From assembly GCA_002292945.1 (NCBI GenBank), contig DBCG01000134.1, forward strand, positions 1 to 22,487: 22,487 bases of DNA, given 5' to 3'. This stretch comes from Proteobacteria bacterium UBA964 (GTDB taxonomy: Bacteria > Pseudomonadota > Gammaproteobacteria > Steroidobacterales > Steroidobacteraceae). This document shows, piece by piece, positions 14,059 through 21,415 of the stretch. The translations under genes and the position numbers were made by a program. Below the pieces are notes generated by a model that was given only the letters and a program-made list of their open reading frames with translations, made no database searches and was not told the DNA's origin. The stretch's first letter is position 1, and each line of letters begins with the position of its first letter.

Positions 14059-15383
14059 GTCGGGACGCCGCCCCGCTTGAGGCTGCGGCGGACGGGATCG
14101 AGGCGCGGCGCGGGCGCAGGCGCGCTGCCAGTCACTGCGGCGAAGTCCTGCAAGGCCCACAACCCGCTCACCACGCCATCCTCGTGGAACCCATATCGCC
14201 AGTACGCGCCGCAGAAATAGGTGCGCCGACGACCGCTGATCTCGCCGCGCCGCTGTTGCGCGGCGACCGCCTCGGGTGTGTAGACCGGATGGTGGTAGGT
14301 ATAGCGCCCGAGCACGAGCGCGGGGTCGATATCGGCGTTGCGGTTGAGGGTGACCAGGAACTTCTCAGGGCCGTCCAGCGACTGCAGCACGCTCATGTCG
14401 TAGGTGAGCGCGACGCGTTCGGTATCCGGATCCAGCAGGTGATAGTTCCAGGCCGCGCGGGCCTTCGACGTGCGCGGCAACATCCGCCGATCGAGATGCA
14501 GCACGGCGTCGTTCGCCTGATAGGGGAAGGCGCCGAGGATGTCTTGCTCCAGCGGGTCGGCATCGGCGAGCAGCGCGAGCGCCTGATCGCTGTGGCAGGC
14601 GAGGATCACATGATCGAAACGCTCGGTGGCGAGACCGGCGGGTCCCTCGCTCGTGAGCGTAACGCCGGCGTCGTCGCGCACGATACGACGGACGGGCGTC
14701 GAGAGCCGGACGCGGTCCAGGAACGGCGCGACCAGCCGCCGCGCGTACTCGCGGGAGCCGCCGCTGACCGTACGCCAAGTGGGACGGTCGTCGATGTTCA
14801 GGAACCCGTGGCGTTCGAAGAAATCGACGAAGAAGCGGGCGGGGAAGGCGAGCATCCCCGTGCCGCTCGCCGACCAGATGGCGCGCCCCATGGGCAGGAT
14901 GTAGCGTTCGGTGAACGCCCGAGAATAGCCTTCGCGCGCGAGGTACTCCCCGAGCGTGAGCCCGGTGTCGGGCGCCGCGAGCAACGCCCTCGACCGCGTG
15001 TTGAAGCGCAGGATGTCGGCGATCATGCGCAGGAAGGAAGGCCGCAGGATGTTGCGGCGCTGCGCGAACAGCGAGTCGACCGAGGTGCCGTTGTATTCGA
15101 GCCCGGTGCGCTCGCAGCGCAGCGAGAAGCTCATGTCCGACCACTGCCATCGTGCGCCGACCGCCTCCAGCAGCGCGATGAAGTTCGGGTAGGTCCAATC
15201 ATTGAACACGATGAAGCCGGTGTCGACGGCATAGTGCCGACCGTGCCGCTCGACATCCACGGTCGCCGTATGGCCGCCGATGCAGGCGTTCGACTCGAAC
15301 ACGGTGAGCTCGTGGTCACGGTGCAGATACCACGCGGCGGTCATGCCCGCTACGCCGGTCCCGACGATGGCGATCCGGCTCAT
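14055..15383 (-). CDS. FAD-dependent amine-oxidase/desaturase-like oxidoreductase
   Basis: A 442-residue flavoprotein with the N-terminal dinucleotide motif IAIVGTGVAGMTAAWYL (4-20), the GG-doublet ESNACIGGHTATVDVE (about 30-45) and the C-terminal FAD contact YFCGAYWRYGFHEDGVVSG. The general fold is that of monoamine oxidases, phytoene desaturases and protoporphyrinogen oxidase, but this subgroup travels with DUF1365 and Cfa-like genes. A redox step on a fatty-acyl chain (for example oxidation of a methylated acyl chain towards a furan fatty acid, or reduction of a methylene group) is a reasonable inference; the reaction cannot be read from the sequence. Translationally coupled to DUF1365 (ATGA at 14055-14058) and 31 bp downstream of the desaturase. 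Confidence 0.9.
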   Translation of the reverse strand: MSRIAIVGTGVAGMTAAWYLHRDHELTVFESNACIGGHTATVDVERHGRHYAVDTGFIVFNDWTYPNFIALLEAVGARWQWSDMSFSLRCERTGLEYNGTSVDSLFAQRRNILRPSFLRMIADILRFNTRSRALLAAPDTGLTLGEYLAREGYSRAFTERYILPMGRAIWSASGTGMLAFPARFFVDFFERHGFLNIDDRPTWRTVSGGSREYARRLVAPFLDRVRLSTPVRRIVRDDAGVTLTSEGPAGLATERFDHVILACHSDQALALLADADPLEQDILGAFPYQANDAVLHLDRRMLPRTSKARAAWNYHLLDPDTERVALTYDMSVLQSLDGPEKFLVTLNRNADIDPALVLGRYTYHHPVYTPEAVAAQQRRGEISGRRRTYFCGAYWRYGFHEDGVVSGLWALQDFAAVTGSAPAPAPRLDPVRRSLKRGGVPT

Positions 15384-15414
15384 GTCGATCGGTCTCCCGG
15401 GTGCGAACTGCAGG

Positions 15415-16398
15415 TCAGGCGATGCGCCGGGGCGAACGGTCGCGGATCGCGACCGGGACGGGCTTGAGGTCCCAGATGATGCCGAGCCAGGACATGACCT
15501 TGAGGATGTAGTAGGTGATGTCGAGCTCCCACCAGTAGAAACCCTGCCGGGTCGAGCTCGGGAAATGGTGGTGGTTGTTGTGCCAACCTTCGCCGAGGGT
15601 CAAGAGCGCGAGCAGCCAGTTGTTGCGGCTGGTGTCGCCGGTGCGATAGCGCTGCCGACCGAACACATGCGAGAGCGAATTGATGGTGTAGGTGCCGTGG
15701 TAGCAGGCCACCGTGGAGATGAAGAAGCCCCAGACCAACATCTGTCCTGCGCTGGTGCCGAGCTCGGGCGCCTGATGGGCGAGCAGGGCACCCAAGCCGA
15801 ACATGCCGATCGCGAGTGCGACCGGCACAAGGATGTCGAAACGGTCGAGCCAACGCAGTTCCGGGAACTGCAGCAGGTCACGCACCCGTCGCAGGTCCGG
15901 TCGGAAACCGCGTGCCGTCAGGAACCAGCCCATGTGTGAGCGGATGAAACCGTGTTGAAGAGGTGAGTGAGCGTCCTCGGGCTTGTCGGAATGGGCATGA
16001 TGGTGGCGGTGGTGCGCCGCCCACCAGACCGGCCCGCGCTGTACCGCCGAGGCACCGAGCAGCCCGAAGATGAATTGGCCGGTCCGAGAGGTCTTGAAGG
16101 ACCGGTGTGAAAAATAGCGGTGATAGAAGCCGGTGATGGCGAACATACGCACGAGGTAGGCCGCGATCGCGACGCCGATGGCGACCGGACTCCAGCCGAC
16201 CCAGATCACGGCGAGGCAGGCGAGGTGCATACCGATGAAGGGCAGGATGCGCGTCCATTCCACCCGGTCGGGGATCTCGGGCAACGCCGCGCCGTCCTTC
16301 GGGACGACGTGCTGCCCGGTGTCGAACCAGGCGATGAATGCCCGCCCGAGTCGGCGCACGGCCGACCGGGCGGGGGCTGGAGCAGAACCGTCCGGCAT
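15415..16398 (-). CDS. Membrane fatty-acyl desaturase (delta-9, SCD/OLE1-like)
   Basis: A 327-residue integral membrane di-iron enzyme that would introduce a cis double bond, most likely delta-9, into acyl-CoA or acyl-lipid using O2. All three histidine boxes of the acyl-CoA desaturase family are present: HRYFSH at 93-98, HRHHHAH from 130, and HNNHHHFP from 273. Hydrophobic segments near 51-90, 105-120, 187-208 and 219-235 give the four-helix topology. It starts 9 bp after the htpX stop and ends 31 bp before the FAD oxidoreductase, so it is co-directional and probably co-transcribed with both. Its product would be the natural substrate of the Cfa-like methyltransferase. The ATG start has no strong ribosome site; coupling to htpX is likely. 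Confidence 0.94.
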   Translation of the reverse strand: MPDGSAPAPARSAVRRLGRAFIAWFDTGQHVVPKDGAALPEIPDRVEWTRILPFIGMHLACLAVIWVGWSPVAIGVAIAAYLVRMFAITGFYHRYFSHRSFKTSRTGQFIFGLLGASAVQRGPVWWAAHHRHHHAHSDKPEDAHSPLQHGFIRSHMGWFLTARGFRPDLRRVRDLLQFPELRWLDRFDILVPVALAIGMFGLGALLAHQAPELGTSAGQMLVWGFFISTVACYHGTYTINSLSHVFGRQRYRTGDTSRNNWLLALLTLGEGWHNNHHHFPSSTRQGFYWWELDITYYILKVMSWLGIIWDLKPVPVAIRDRSPRRIA

Positions 16399-16407
16399 GA
16401 CGCGGAG

Positions 16408-17295
16408 TTAGGCGAGACCGTTGGCGCGCTTGAGGGCGTCGATGCGCTCCTCGAGCGGCGGATGGCTCATGAAGAGGCGCTTGAGACCGCTCGGGACGGC
16501 ACCGTTGATGCCGAAGGCCGCCATCTGCTGCGGCATCCCCTCGGGCGGGTGGCCGCGCTTGAGCGCCTCGAGCGCACCGATCATGTTGCGTGCGCCGGAA
16601 AGACGGGCACCTGCGATGTCCGCGCGGAACTCGCGCTTCCGCGAGAACCACATGACGATGATGCTGGCGAGGATGCCGAGCAGCAGTTCGGTCACCAGGA
16701 CGATGACGAAGTAGCCCATACCGCGGCCTTCCTCGTTCTTGAAGATCGCGCGATCGACGAAGCCCCCGATGATCCGGGCGAGGAAGATGACGAAGGTGTT
16801 GACCACGCCCTGGATGAGGGTGAGCGTCACCATGTCGCCGTTGGCGACATGGCCGATCTCGTGACCGAGCACGGCCTCGACCTCTTCGCGCTTCATGCGC
16901 TGCAGGAGGCCGGTGCTCACCGCGACCAAAGCCTTGTTCTTGTTGGCGCCGGTGGCGAAGGCGTTCGGTTCGGGAGAATCGAAGATGCCGACCTCGGGCA
17001 TGCCGATGCCGGACTCGCGGGCTTGGACCTTCACGGTCTCGAGCAGCCACGACTCCACCGCGTCGCGCGGCTTGTCGATGACGCGCACGCCCATCATGCG
17101 TTTGGCGCTCCACTTGGACATCAGCAGCGAGATGATCGCGCCGCCGAAACCGAACACCGCCGCGAACACCAGCAGTCCGTAGGCGCTGCCGCCCTGCGCA
17201 GCGATGTATTGGTCGAGACCGAGCAACCGCATGGCGATCGACAGCACGAACACCACGGCGAGGTTGGTGACGAGGAACAGCAGGACGCGTTTCAT
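16408..17295 (-). CDS. htpX: Membrane zinc metalloprotease HtpX
   Basis: A 295-residue M48-family protease of the inner membrane (E. coli 293) that degrades damaged or misfolded membrane proteins alongside FtsH. The N-terminal membrane segments start MKRVLLFLVTNLAVVF; the zinc site is HEIGH (about 145-149, in VLGHEIGHVANGDMVT) with the third ligand Glu in FSRKREFRADIAGARLSGA. The C-terminal MSHPPLEERIDAL is typical of HtpX. The ATG at 17295 matches the family N-terminus; the frame is open to 17364, but the extra residues are not family-like. It is the first gene of the run leading into the lipid-modification genes. A sigma-32-like promoter lies 160-187 bp upstream. Confidence 0.95.
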   Translation of the reverse strand: MKRVLLFLVTNLAVVFVLSIAMRLLGLDQYIAAQGGSAYGLLVFAAVFGFGGAIISLLMSKWSAKRMMGVRVIDKPRDAVESWLLETVKVQARESGIGMPEVGIFDSPEPNAFATGANKNKALVAVSTGLLQRMKREEVEAVLGHEIGHVANGDMVTLTLIQGVVNTFVIFLARIIGGFVDRAIFKNEEGRGMGYFVIVLVTELLLGILASIIVMWFSRKREFRADIAGARLSGARNMIGALEALKRGHPPEGMPQQMAAFGINGAVPSGLKRLFMSHPPLEERIDALKRANGLA

Positions 17296-17454
17296 GGGTG
17301 CTAAGGACTCCGGTTCAGGGATGTGGGTGTGGGTGGAAGGACGGCAGTATGCCCGTAAGGACATCGTTGCAGATTGGACTCATTCCACCGATCGAGGTTC
17401 AGCCAGGCTGCAAATTTATCCGGGTCGGGGCTGCGCCGCCACCCTCGACGGTTG

Positions 17455-17482
17455 ATGTGGGTGCAATCTGTTTTATTTCAAG
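17455..17482 (-). promoter_or_regulatory. htpX: Candidate heat-shock (sigma-32) promoter upstream of htpX
   Basis: On the minus strand CTTGAAA (17482-17476) matches the whole sigma-32 -35 element. After 13 bases comes ACCCACAT (17462-17455), which fits the -10 consensus CCCCATNT at five of seven fixed positions. The spacing is right for sigma-32. The transcript would start near 17447, leaving a leader of about 150 bases before the htpX ATG. The site lies just past the stop of the upstream VIT gene. Confidence 0.45.
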
Positions 17483-17498
17483 GCTTTGGATCGATTGC

Positions 17499-18533
17499 TC
17501 AGGCGAGCGCTACCCCGAGCAGTCGGCCGACGAGGAAGGACACCACGCCCGCCCCGCCGCCGATGAGCAGCATCCGCAAGGCGCCCTGCCAGGCGCCGCG
17601 GCCCGTGAAGAGGCTGAGTGCAAGCCCGATTCCGGAGAGCGCCACGGCGGTCAGACCTATCGTCCACCAGAGCGGATGCGCGAGGCCGCCCACGAAAAAG
17701 GGCAGCAAGGGCAGCGAGGCGCCCGCGGCGAAGGCGAGGAAGGAGGAGACTGCGGCGCCAAGGGGTGACCCAAGGTCATCGGGATTGAGACCGAGCTCCT
17801 CGCGGGCGAGCACATCGAGCGCCTGTTCGGGGCGCGAGAGCAGGGTGCGTGCCATGCCCCGGGCCTGCTCGAGTTCGAGGCCACGCGCTTGGTAGATCAG
17901 GGCGAGTTCCTCGGCTTCTTCTTCCGGATACTCGGCGAGTTCCTCTTTCTCGAGAGCGATCTGGTACTCGTACATGTCGCGTTGCGAGCGCACCGACACG
18001 TACTCGCCGGCCGCCATGGAGAGCGCGCCCGCCAACAGCCCGGCGACACCGGTCATGAGGACGGTCCCGGGTTCGGCGTTGGCACCGGCGATCCCCATCA
18101 CGAGCGAGGCGTTGGACACCAAACCGTCGTTGACGCCGAACACGGTCGCTCGCAGGTTGCTGCCGCCCACGCCGCGATGTCGCTGACCGACTTCGCTGAC
18201 CGAGGTGGGCATGAGGTGACCGGGGGCGACCGGGGGAGCGGCGGAGGTGTAGACCGACAGGCCGCGCAGCTTCATCGCGGCCAGCACATGACGTGAGGCG
18301 CGCGGTCCGACCCGTCGCACGATCCCTGCGACAAGTCGTGCGCGTAGCGACGGCGAGAAACGGAAGCTTCGCGCCGGTTCGAGCGCCTGCCACCGGAGCG
18401 CCTGTTGCTCGGCTGCCGTGCCGAGTTTGTGGAACATCGCCCGGCGCACCGGATCGTGCTCCGCCGCTGCGACCCGCCCGTAGAGCCAGGCGGACTCTTT
18501 TTCGTGATACCAGCTGTCGGGTGCGGCGCTCAA
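17499..18533 (-). CDS. VIT1/CCC1-family metal transporter with ferritin-like N-terminal domain
   Basis: A 344-residue protein. Residues about 5-90 resemble a ferritin/rubrerythrin-like helical domain (WYHEKESAWLYGRVAAAE and AAEQQALRW supply the candidate carboxylate and His ligands). Residues about 125-344 are a VIT1/CCC1 iron/manganese transporter, starting LRATVFGVNDGLVSNASLVM. It contains the acidic cytoplasmic metal-binding loop (EEELAEYPEEEAEEL-type, about 195-255) and five hydrophobic segments. By family it moves Fe2+ or Mn2+ out of the cytoplasm, lowering metal toxicity. The start is TTG at 18533, chosen because it keeps the ferritin-like helix whole; there is no ATG upstream in frame. 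It lies 36 bp downstream of the DUF6763-like gene, probably in one transcript. Confidence 0.88.
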   Translation of the reverse strand: MSAAPDSWYHEKESAWLYGRVAAAEHDPVRRAMFHKLGTAAEQQALRWQALEPARSFRFSPSLRARLVAGIVRRVGPRASRHVLAAMKLRGLSVYTSAAPPVAPGHLMPTSVSEVGQRHRGVGGSNLRATVFGVNDGLVSNASLVMGIAGANAEPGTVLMTGVAGLLAGALSMAAGEYVSVRSQRDMYEYQIALEKEELAEYPEEEAEELALIYQARGLELEQARGMARTLLSRPEQALDVLAREELGLNPDDLGSPLGAAVSSFLAFAAGASLPLLPFFVGGLAHPLWWTIGLTAVALSGIGLALSLFTGRGAWQGALRMLLIGGGAGVVSFLVGRLLGVALA

Positions 18534-18569
18534 GCGTTGCGATCCGGGTGGACCGTCACGCGCCGATGA

Positions 18570-18896
18570 TCAGCGCTCACGGCCGTCGTCGTGGCCGTCG
18601 TCCCCGTCTTCGTCTTCATCTTCTTCCCAATCGTCTTCGTCTTCTTCCTCGTCCTCGTCCCACTCGTCTTCGTCCTCATCCTCCTCGTCATCATCCTCCG
18701 ACCAGCCTTCCGGTTCGGTGGTGAGTTCAAGGTCGAGTTCGTGCCACTCGTCGATATCGAGTTCCTCGATCTCGCCGTCGAGATACTCGATCTCGACCAT
18801 CTCGGCGTCTTCGTCGACGGTGATGACGCGGAAGGTCTCTTCCTCCTCGGCGTTGATGTACCACTGGCCTACGACGGGTTCCTTGTCTCTGCTCAC
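18570..18896 (-). CDS. DUF6763-like small protein with long acidic tail
   Basis: A 108-residue cytoplasmic protein. The first about 60 residues form a compact beta-rich domain (VVGQWYINAEEEETFRVITV, EIEYLDGEIEELDIDEWHEL, ending TEPEGWS). It resembles the small DUF6763 proteins of gammaproteobacteria; the assignment is from recall and the function is unknown. Residues about 66-105 are almost only Asp and Glu with scattered Trp and Gly, encoded by a GTC/CTC/TTC-rich low-complexity stretch (18580-18700). Such a tail could bind cations or basic proteins, or be disordered; this is inference. The start is GTG at 18896, with GAGG eight bases upstream. The frame continues far upstream inside the proB antisense strand, which is not coding. 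It is divergent from proB and 36 bp ahead of the VIT gene. Confidence 0.8.
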   Translation of the reverse strand: MSRDKEPVVGQWYINAEEEETFRVITVDEDAEMVEIEYLDGEIEELDIDEWHELDLELTTEPEGWSEDDDEEDEDEDEWDEDEEEDEDDWEEDEDEDGDDGHDDGRER

Positions 18897-18932
18897 GGCG
18901 TGCACCTCGGCGGATCGACGGGACTGACTCCA

Positions 18933-18962
18933 GCGCATTTTACTGCGCAAGTGAATTATAGT
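18933..18962. promoter_or_regulatory. Divergent promoter region between the DUF6763-like gene and proB
   Basis: An AT-rich island in a GC-rich setting. On the plus strand TATAGT (18957-18962) is a five-of-six -10 match, with transcription expected near 18969. On the minus strand TATAAT (18960-18955) is a perfect -10, and TAAAAT (18943-18938) is a second choice. No good -35 hexamers are visible. A GCGCA/TGCGC inverted repeat (18933-18937, 18944-18948) lies between the two and is a possible operator. Confidence 0.4.
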
Positions 18963-18973
18963 GCCATGCCGAC

Positions 18974-18977
18974 GAGG
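18974..18977 (+). promoter_or_regulatory. proB: Ribosome binding site supporting the proB start at 18987
   Basis: GAGG ends nine bases before the ATG at 18987. In-frame ATGs at 18966 and 18978 lie before or right behind it, so they are less likely. The -10-like TATAGT would also place the transcript start too late for the ATG at 18966. Confidence 0.5.
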
Positions 18978-18986
18978 ATGCTCTGC

Positions 18987-20123
18987 ATGCCGCAACGAGT
19001 TGCGCGCCAATCCAATCCGCTCCAGCGTGCCCGCCGCATCGTGGTGAAGGTCGGTTCCGCGCTGTTGGTCGATGGTCGGACGGGTCGCCTCAACCGGGCT
19101 TGGCTCCAGACGCTGGTGGCCGATGTGGTGCGTCTGCGCCGCCAGGACAAGGAAGTGGTGCTGGTGTCCTCGGGTGCGATCGCGCTCGGACGGCGCCACC
19201 TCGACCTGCCGCCGGGTCCGTTGCGTCTGGAGGAGAGCCAAGCGGCCGCGGCGGTGGGCCAGATCCGCCTCGCCCATGCCTACAAGGAACTGCTCGAGGC
19301 ACAAGGCGTCCCGGTCGCACAGGTGCTGCTCACGCTGGAGGACAGCGAGCAGCGTCGTCGCTACCTGAACGCCCGTGCCACCCTCACAACGCTGCTGGCG
19401 CACGGCGCGGTGCCTGTCATCAACGAGAACGACACGGTCGCCACGGCGGAGATCCGCTACGGGGACAACGATCGGCTCGCCGCCCGCGTCGCGCAGATGG
19501 TGAGCGCCGATTGCGTGCTGCTGCTCTCGGACATCGATGGGCTCTACACCGCCGATCCCCACAAGGACCCGGGTGCGCAGTTCATCGCTCAGGTGCCGGA
19601 GATCACCCCTCAGATCGAGGCCATGGCGGGCGGTTCGGCTTCGGCGGTCGGTCGCGGCGGGATGACCACGAAGATCATCGCGGCGCGCATCGCGGTGGCT
19701 GCCGGTTGCCATTTTTGTATCGCTGCCGGTGCACCGCGCCACCCGGTGCGGCGCATCGAACAGGGCGGCCGCAGCACCTGGTTCCTGCCGGCGGCGACGC
19801 CTGTGGCAGCCCGCAAGCAATGGATCGCGGGCACTTTGCGTCCGTCCGGCGCGCTGCACATCGACGAGGGCGCGTGGCGAGCGTTGCGCGCGGGCAAGAG
19901 CTTGTTGCCCGCCGGCGTGACGGGGCTGACGGGTCGTTTCGAGCGTGGGGACACCGTGAGCGTGCTTGCGCCGGGGGGGCAGGAGGTGGCCCGCGGCATC
20001 GTCGCTTACGGTGACGTCGACGCGGGTCTCATCCTCGGTCGGCGCAGCGCCGAGATCGCCTTGATGCTCGGCTATGCCGGTCGTGACGAACTCATCCACC
20101 GCGACGATCTGGTGCTGCAATGA
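18987..20123 (+). CDS. proB: Glutamate 5-kinase
   Basis: A 378-residue enzyme for the first step of proline synthesis, ATP-dependent phosphorylation of glutamate to gamma-glutamyl phosphate. The amino-acid-kinase domain shows IVVKVGSALLVDG, VVLVSSGAIALGRRHL, PVINENDTVATAEIRYGDND and LLLSDIDGLYTADP, with GRGGMTTKIIAARIA for nucleotide binding. A C-terminal PUA domain follows from about residue 280 (GALHIDEGAWRAL, SLLPAGVTGLTGRFERGD). The length (E. coli 367) and the ribosome site favour the ATG at 18987. It overlaps proA by ATGA at 20120-20123. The two enzymes normally form a complex that channels the unstable phosphate, so coupled translation makes sense. Feedback inhibition by proline is expected for the family. 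Confidence 0.95.
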   Translation: MPQRVARQSNPLQRARRIVVKVGSALLVDGRTGRLNRAWLQTLVADVVRLRRQDKEVVLVSSGAIALGRRHLDLPPGPLRLEESQAAAAVGQIRLAHAYKELLEAQGVPVAQVLLTLEDSEQRRRYLNARATLTTLLAHGAVPVINENDTVATAEIRYGDNDRLAARVAQMVSADCVLLLSDIDGLYTADPHKDPGAQFIAQVPEITPQIEAMAGGSASAVGRGGMTTKIIAARIAVAAGCHFCIAAGAPRHPVRRIEQGGRSTWFLPAATPVAARKQWIAGTLRPSGALHIDEGAWRALRAGKSLLPAGVTGLTGRFERGDTVSVLAPGGQEVARGIVAYGDVDAGLILGRRSAEIALMLGYAGRDELIHRDDLVLQ

Positions 20124-21415
20124 CCGCCGATGGGACCACCGACGCGACCGTGGCAGGCGAACTTGGGTTGCTCATGCGACGCCTCGGCGAGGCGGCGCTT
20201 GCCGCCAGATCGGTTCTCGCAGCGGCGCCGCGGTCGCAGAAGGACGCGGCTCTTTTGGCGGCAGCGGCGGCGCTGCGCAGCCATCAGGCCGAGCTGCTCG
20301 CTGCCAACGCCCTCGATATGGCGCAAGCGGAGGACAAGGACCTTTCGGCCGCGATGCTCGACCGGTTGCGGCTCGACCCGTCGCGCCTCGAGGCGATGGC
20401 GCGTGGCCTCGAGGACATCGCGGCCTTGCCTGACCCGGTCGGTCGGATCCTCGAGGAGCGGCGTCGTCCGAACGGCCTCTCCATCGCACGCATCGCCGTG
20501 CCGCTCGGCGTCATCGGCATCATCTACGAGAGCCGACCGAACGTGACAGCGGATGCGGGCGCGCTCTGTCTGAAGTCCGGCAATGCGGTGATCCTGCGCG
20601 GCGGCTCCGAGAGCGCACACTCAAGCGCGGCGATCCACCGCTGTCTGGTCGAGGGCCTGCGTGCCGCCGGGTTGCCCGAGGCGAGCATCGGACTCGTGCC
20701 GGTCACGGACCGCGCGGCGGTGGGCCTCATGCTGTCGGGGATGACCGACTACATCGATGTGCTGGTGCCGCGCGGGGGCAAGGGTCTGGTGAAGCGCGTA
20801 CAGGCAGAGGCGAGGGTGCCGGTCATCGGCCACCTCGACGGCAATTGCCATGTGTTCGTGGACCGTGCCGCAGACCTGCCGATGGCGGTCGCGATCGTCC
20901 TGAACGCCAAGCTGCGCCGTACCGGAATCTGTGGGGCCGCCGAGACGCTGCTGGTCGATGAGGCTTGCGCGGGGACCCACCTCGCACCCTTGGTGCAGGC
21001 ACTGCTCGATGCGGGTTGCGAGGTGCGCGGCGACGCGGCGGCACAGCGGGTCGATCGGCGGGTGCGGCCCGCCACCGAAGAGGACTGGTTCACCGAATAC
21101 CTCGATGCCGTGATCGCGGTGAAGGTCGTGGCCGGGCTCGATGCGGCGATCGCCCACATCGCCCACTATGGCTCCGCACACACCGAATCCATCGTCACGG
21201 AGGATGCGGTGGCGGCGGAGCGGTTCCTCGCCCGAGTCGACAGCGCTATCGTGCTCCACAACGCCTCGACGCAGTTCGCCGATGGCGGTGAGTTCGGGAT
21301 GGGTGCCGAGATCGGCATCTCGACGGACCGTTTCCACGCCCGCGGTCCGGTCGGGCTCGAGCAGTTGACCAGCTATAAATACGTGGTGCGCGGCGCCGGC
21401 CAAGTGCGGCCCTGA
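20120..21415 (+). CDS. proA: Gamma-glutamyl phosphate reductase
   Basis: A 431-residue aldehyde-dehydrogenase-fold enzyme that reduces gamma-glutamyl phosphate with NADPH to glutamate semialdehyde, the second step of proline synthesis. Family marks include PLGVIGIIYESRPNVTADAG, LRGGSESAHSS, VPRGGKGLV, the catalytic Cys271 in RRTGICGAAETLL, and the C-terminal FGMGAEIGISTDRFHARGP followed by GLEQLTSYKYVV. It begins inside the last codons of proB (ATGA), without its own strong ribosome site. Its last 43 bp overlap the 3' end of the convergent MoeB-like gene. proC is not in the window. Confidence 0.96.
   Translation: MTADGTTDATVAGELGLLMRRLGEAALAARSVLAAAPRSQKDAALLAAAAALRSHQAELLAANALDMAQAEDKDLSAAMLDRLRLDPSRLEAMARGLEDIAALPDPVGRILEERRRPNGLSIARIAVPLGVIGIIYESRPNVTADAGALCLKSGNAVILRGGSESAHSSAAIHRCLVEGLRAAGLPEASIGLVPVTDRAAVGLMLSGMTDYIDVLVPRGGKGLVKRVQAEARVPVIGHLDGNCHVFVDRAADLPMAVAIVLNAKLRRTGICGAAETLLVDEACAGTHLAPLVQALLDAGCEVRGDAAAQRVDRRVRPATEEDWFTEYLDAVIAVKVVAGLDAAIAHIAHYGSAHTESIVTEDAVAAERFLARVDSAIVLHNASTQFADGGEFGMGAEIGISTDRFHARGPVGLEQLTSYKYVVRGAGQVRP

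Noticed and set aside
16120..17304. 394-codon plus-strand frame opposite htpX and the desaturase
   Set aside because: It spans two real genes and the gap between them and is rich in His, Asp and Glu from antisense codons of membrane proteins.
18897..20120. Upstream extension of the DUF6763-like frame across proB
   Set aside because: proB on the other strand is a textbook glutamate kinase; the extension has no motif, and a GTG with a good ribosome site at 18896 explains the real start.
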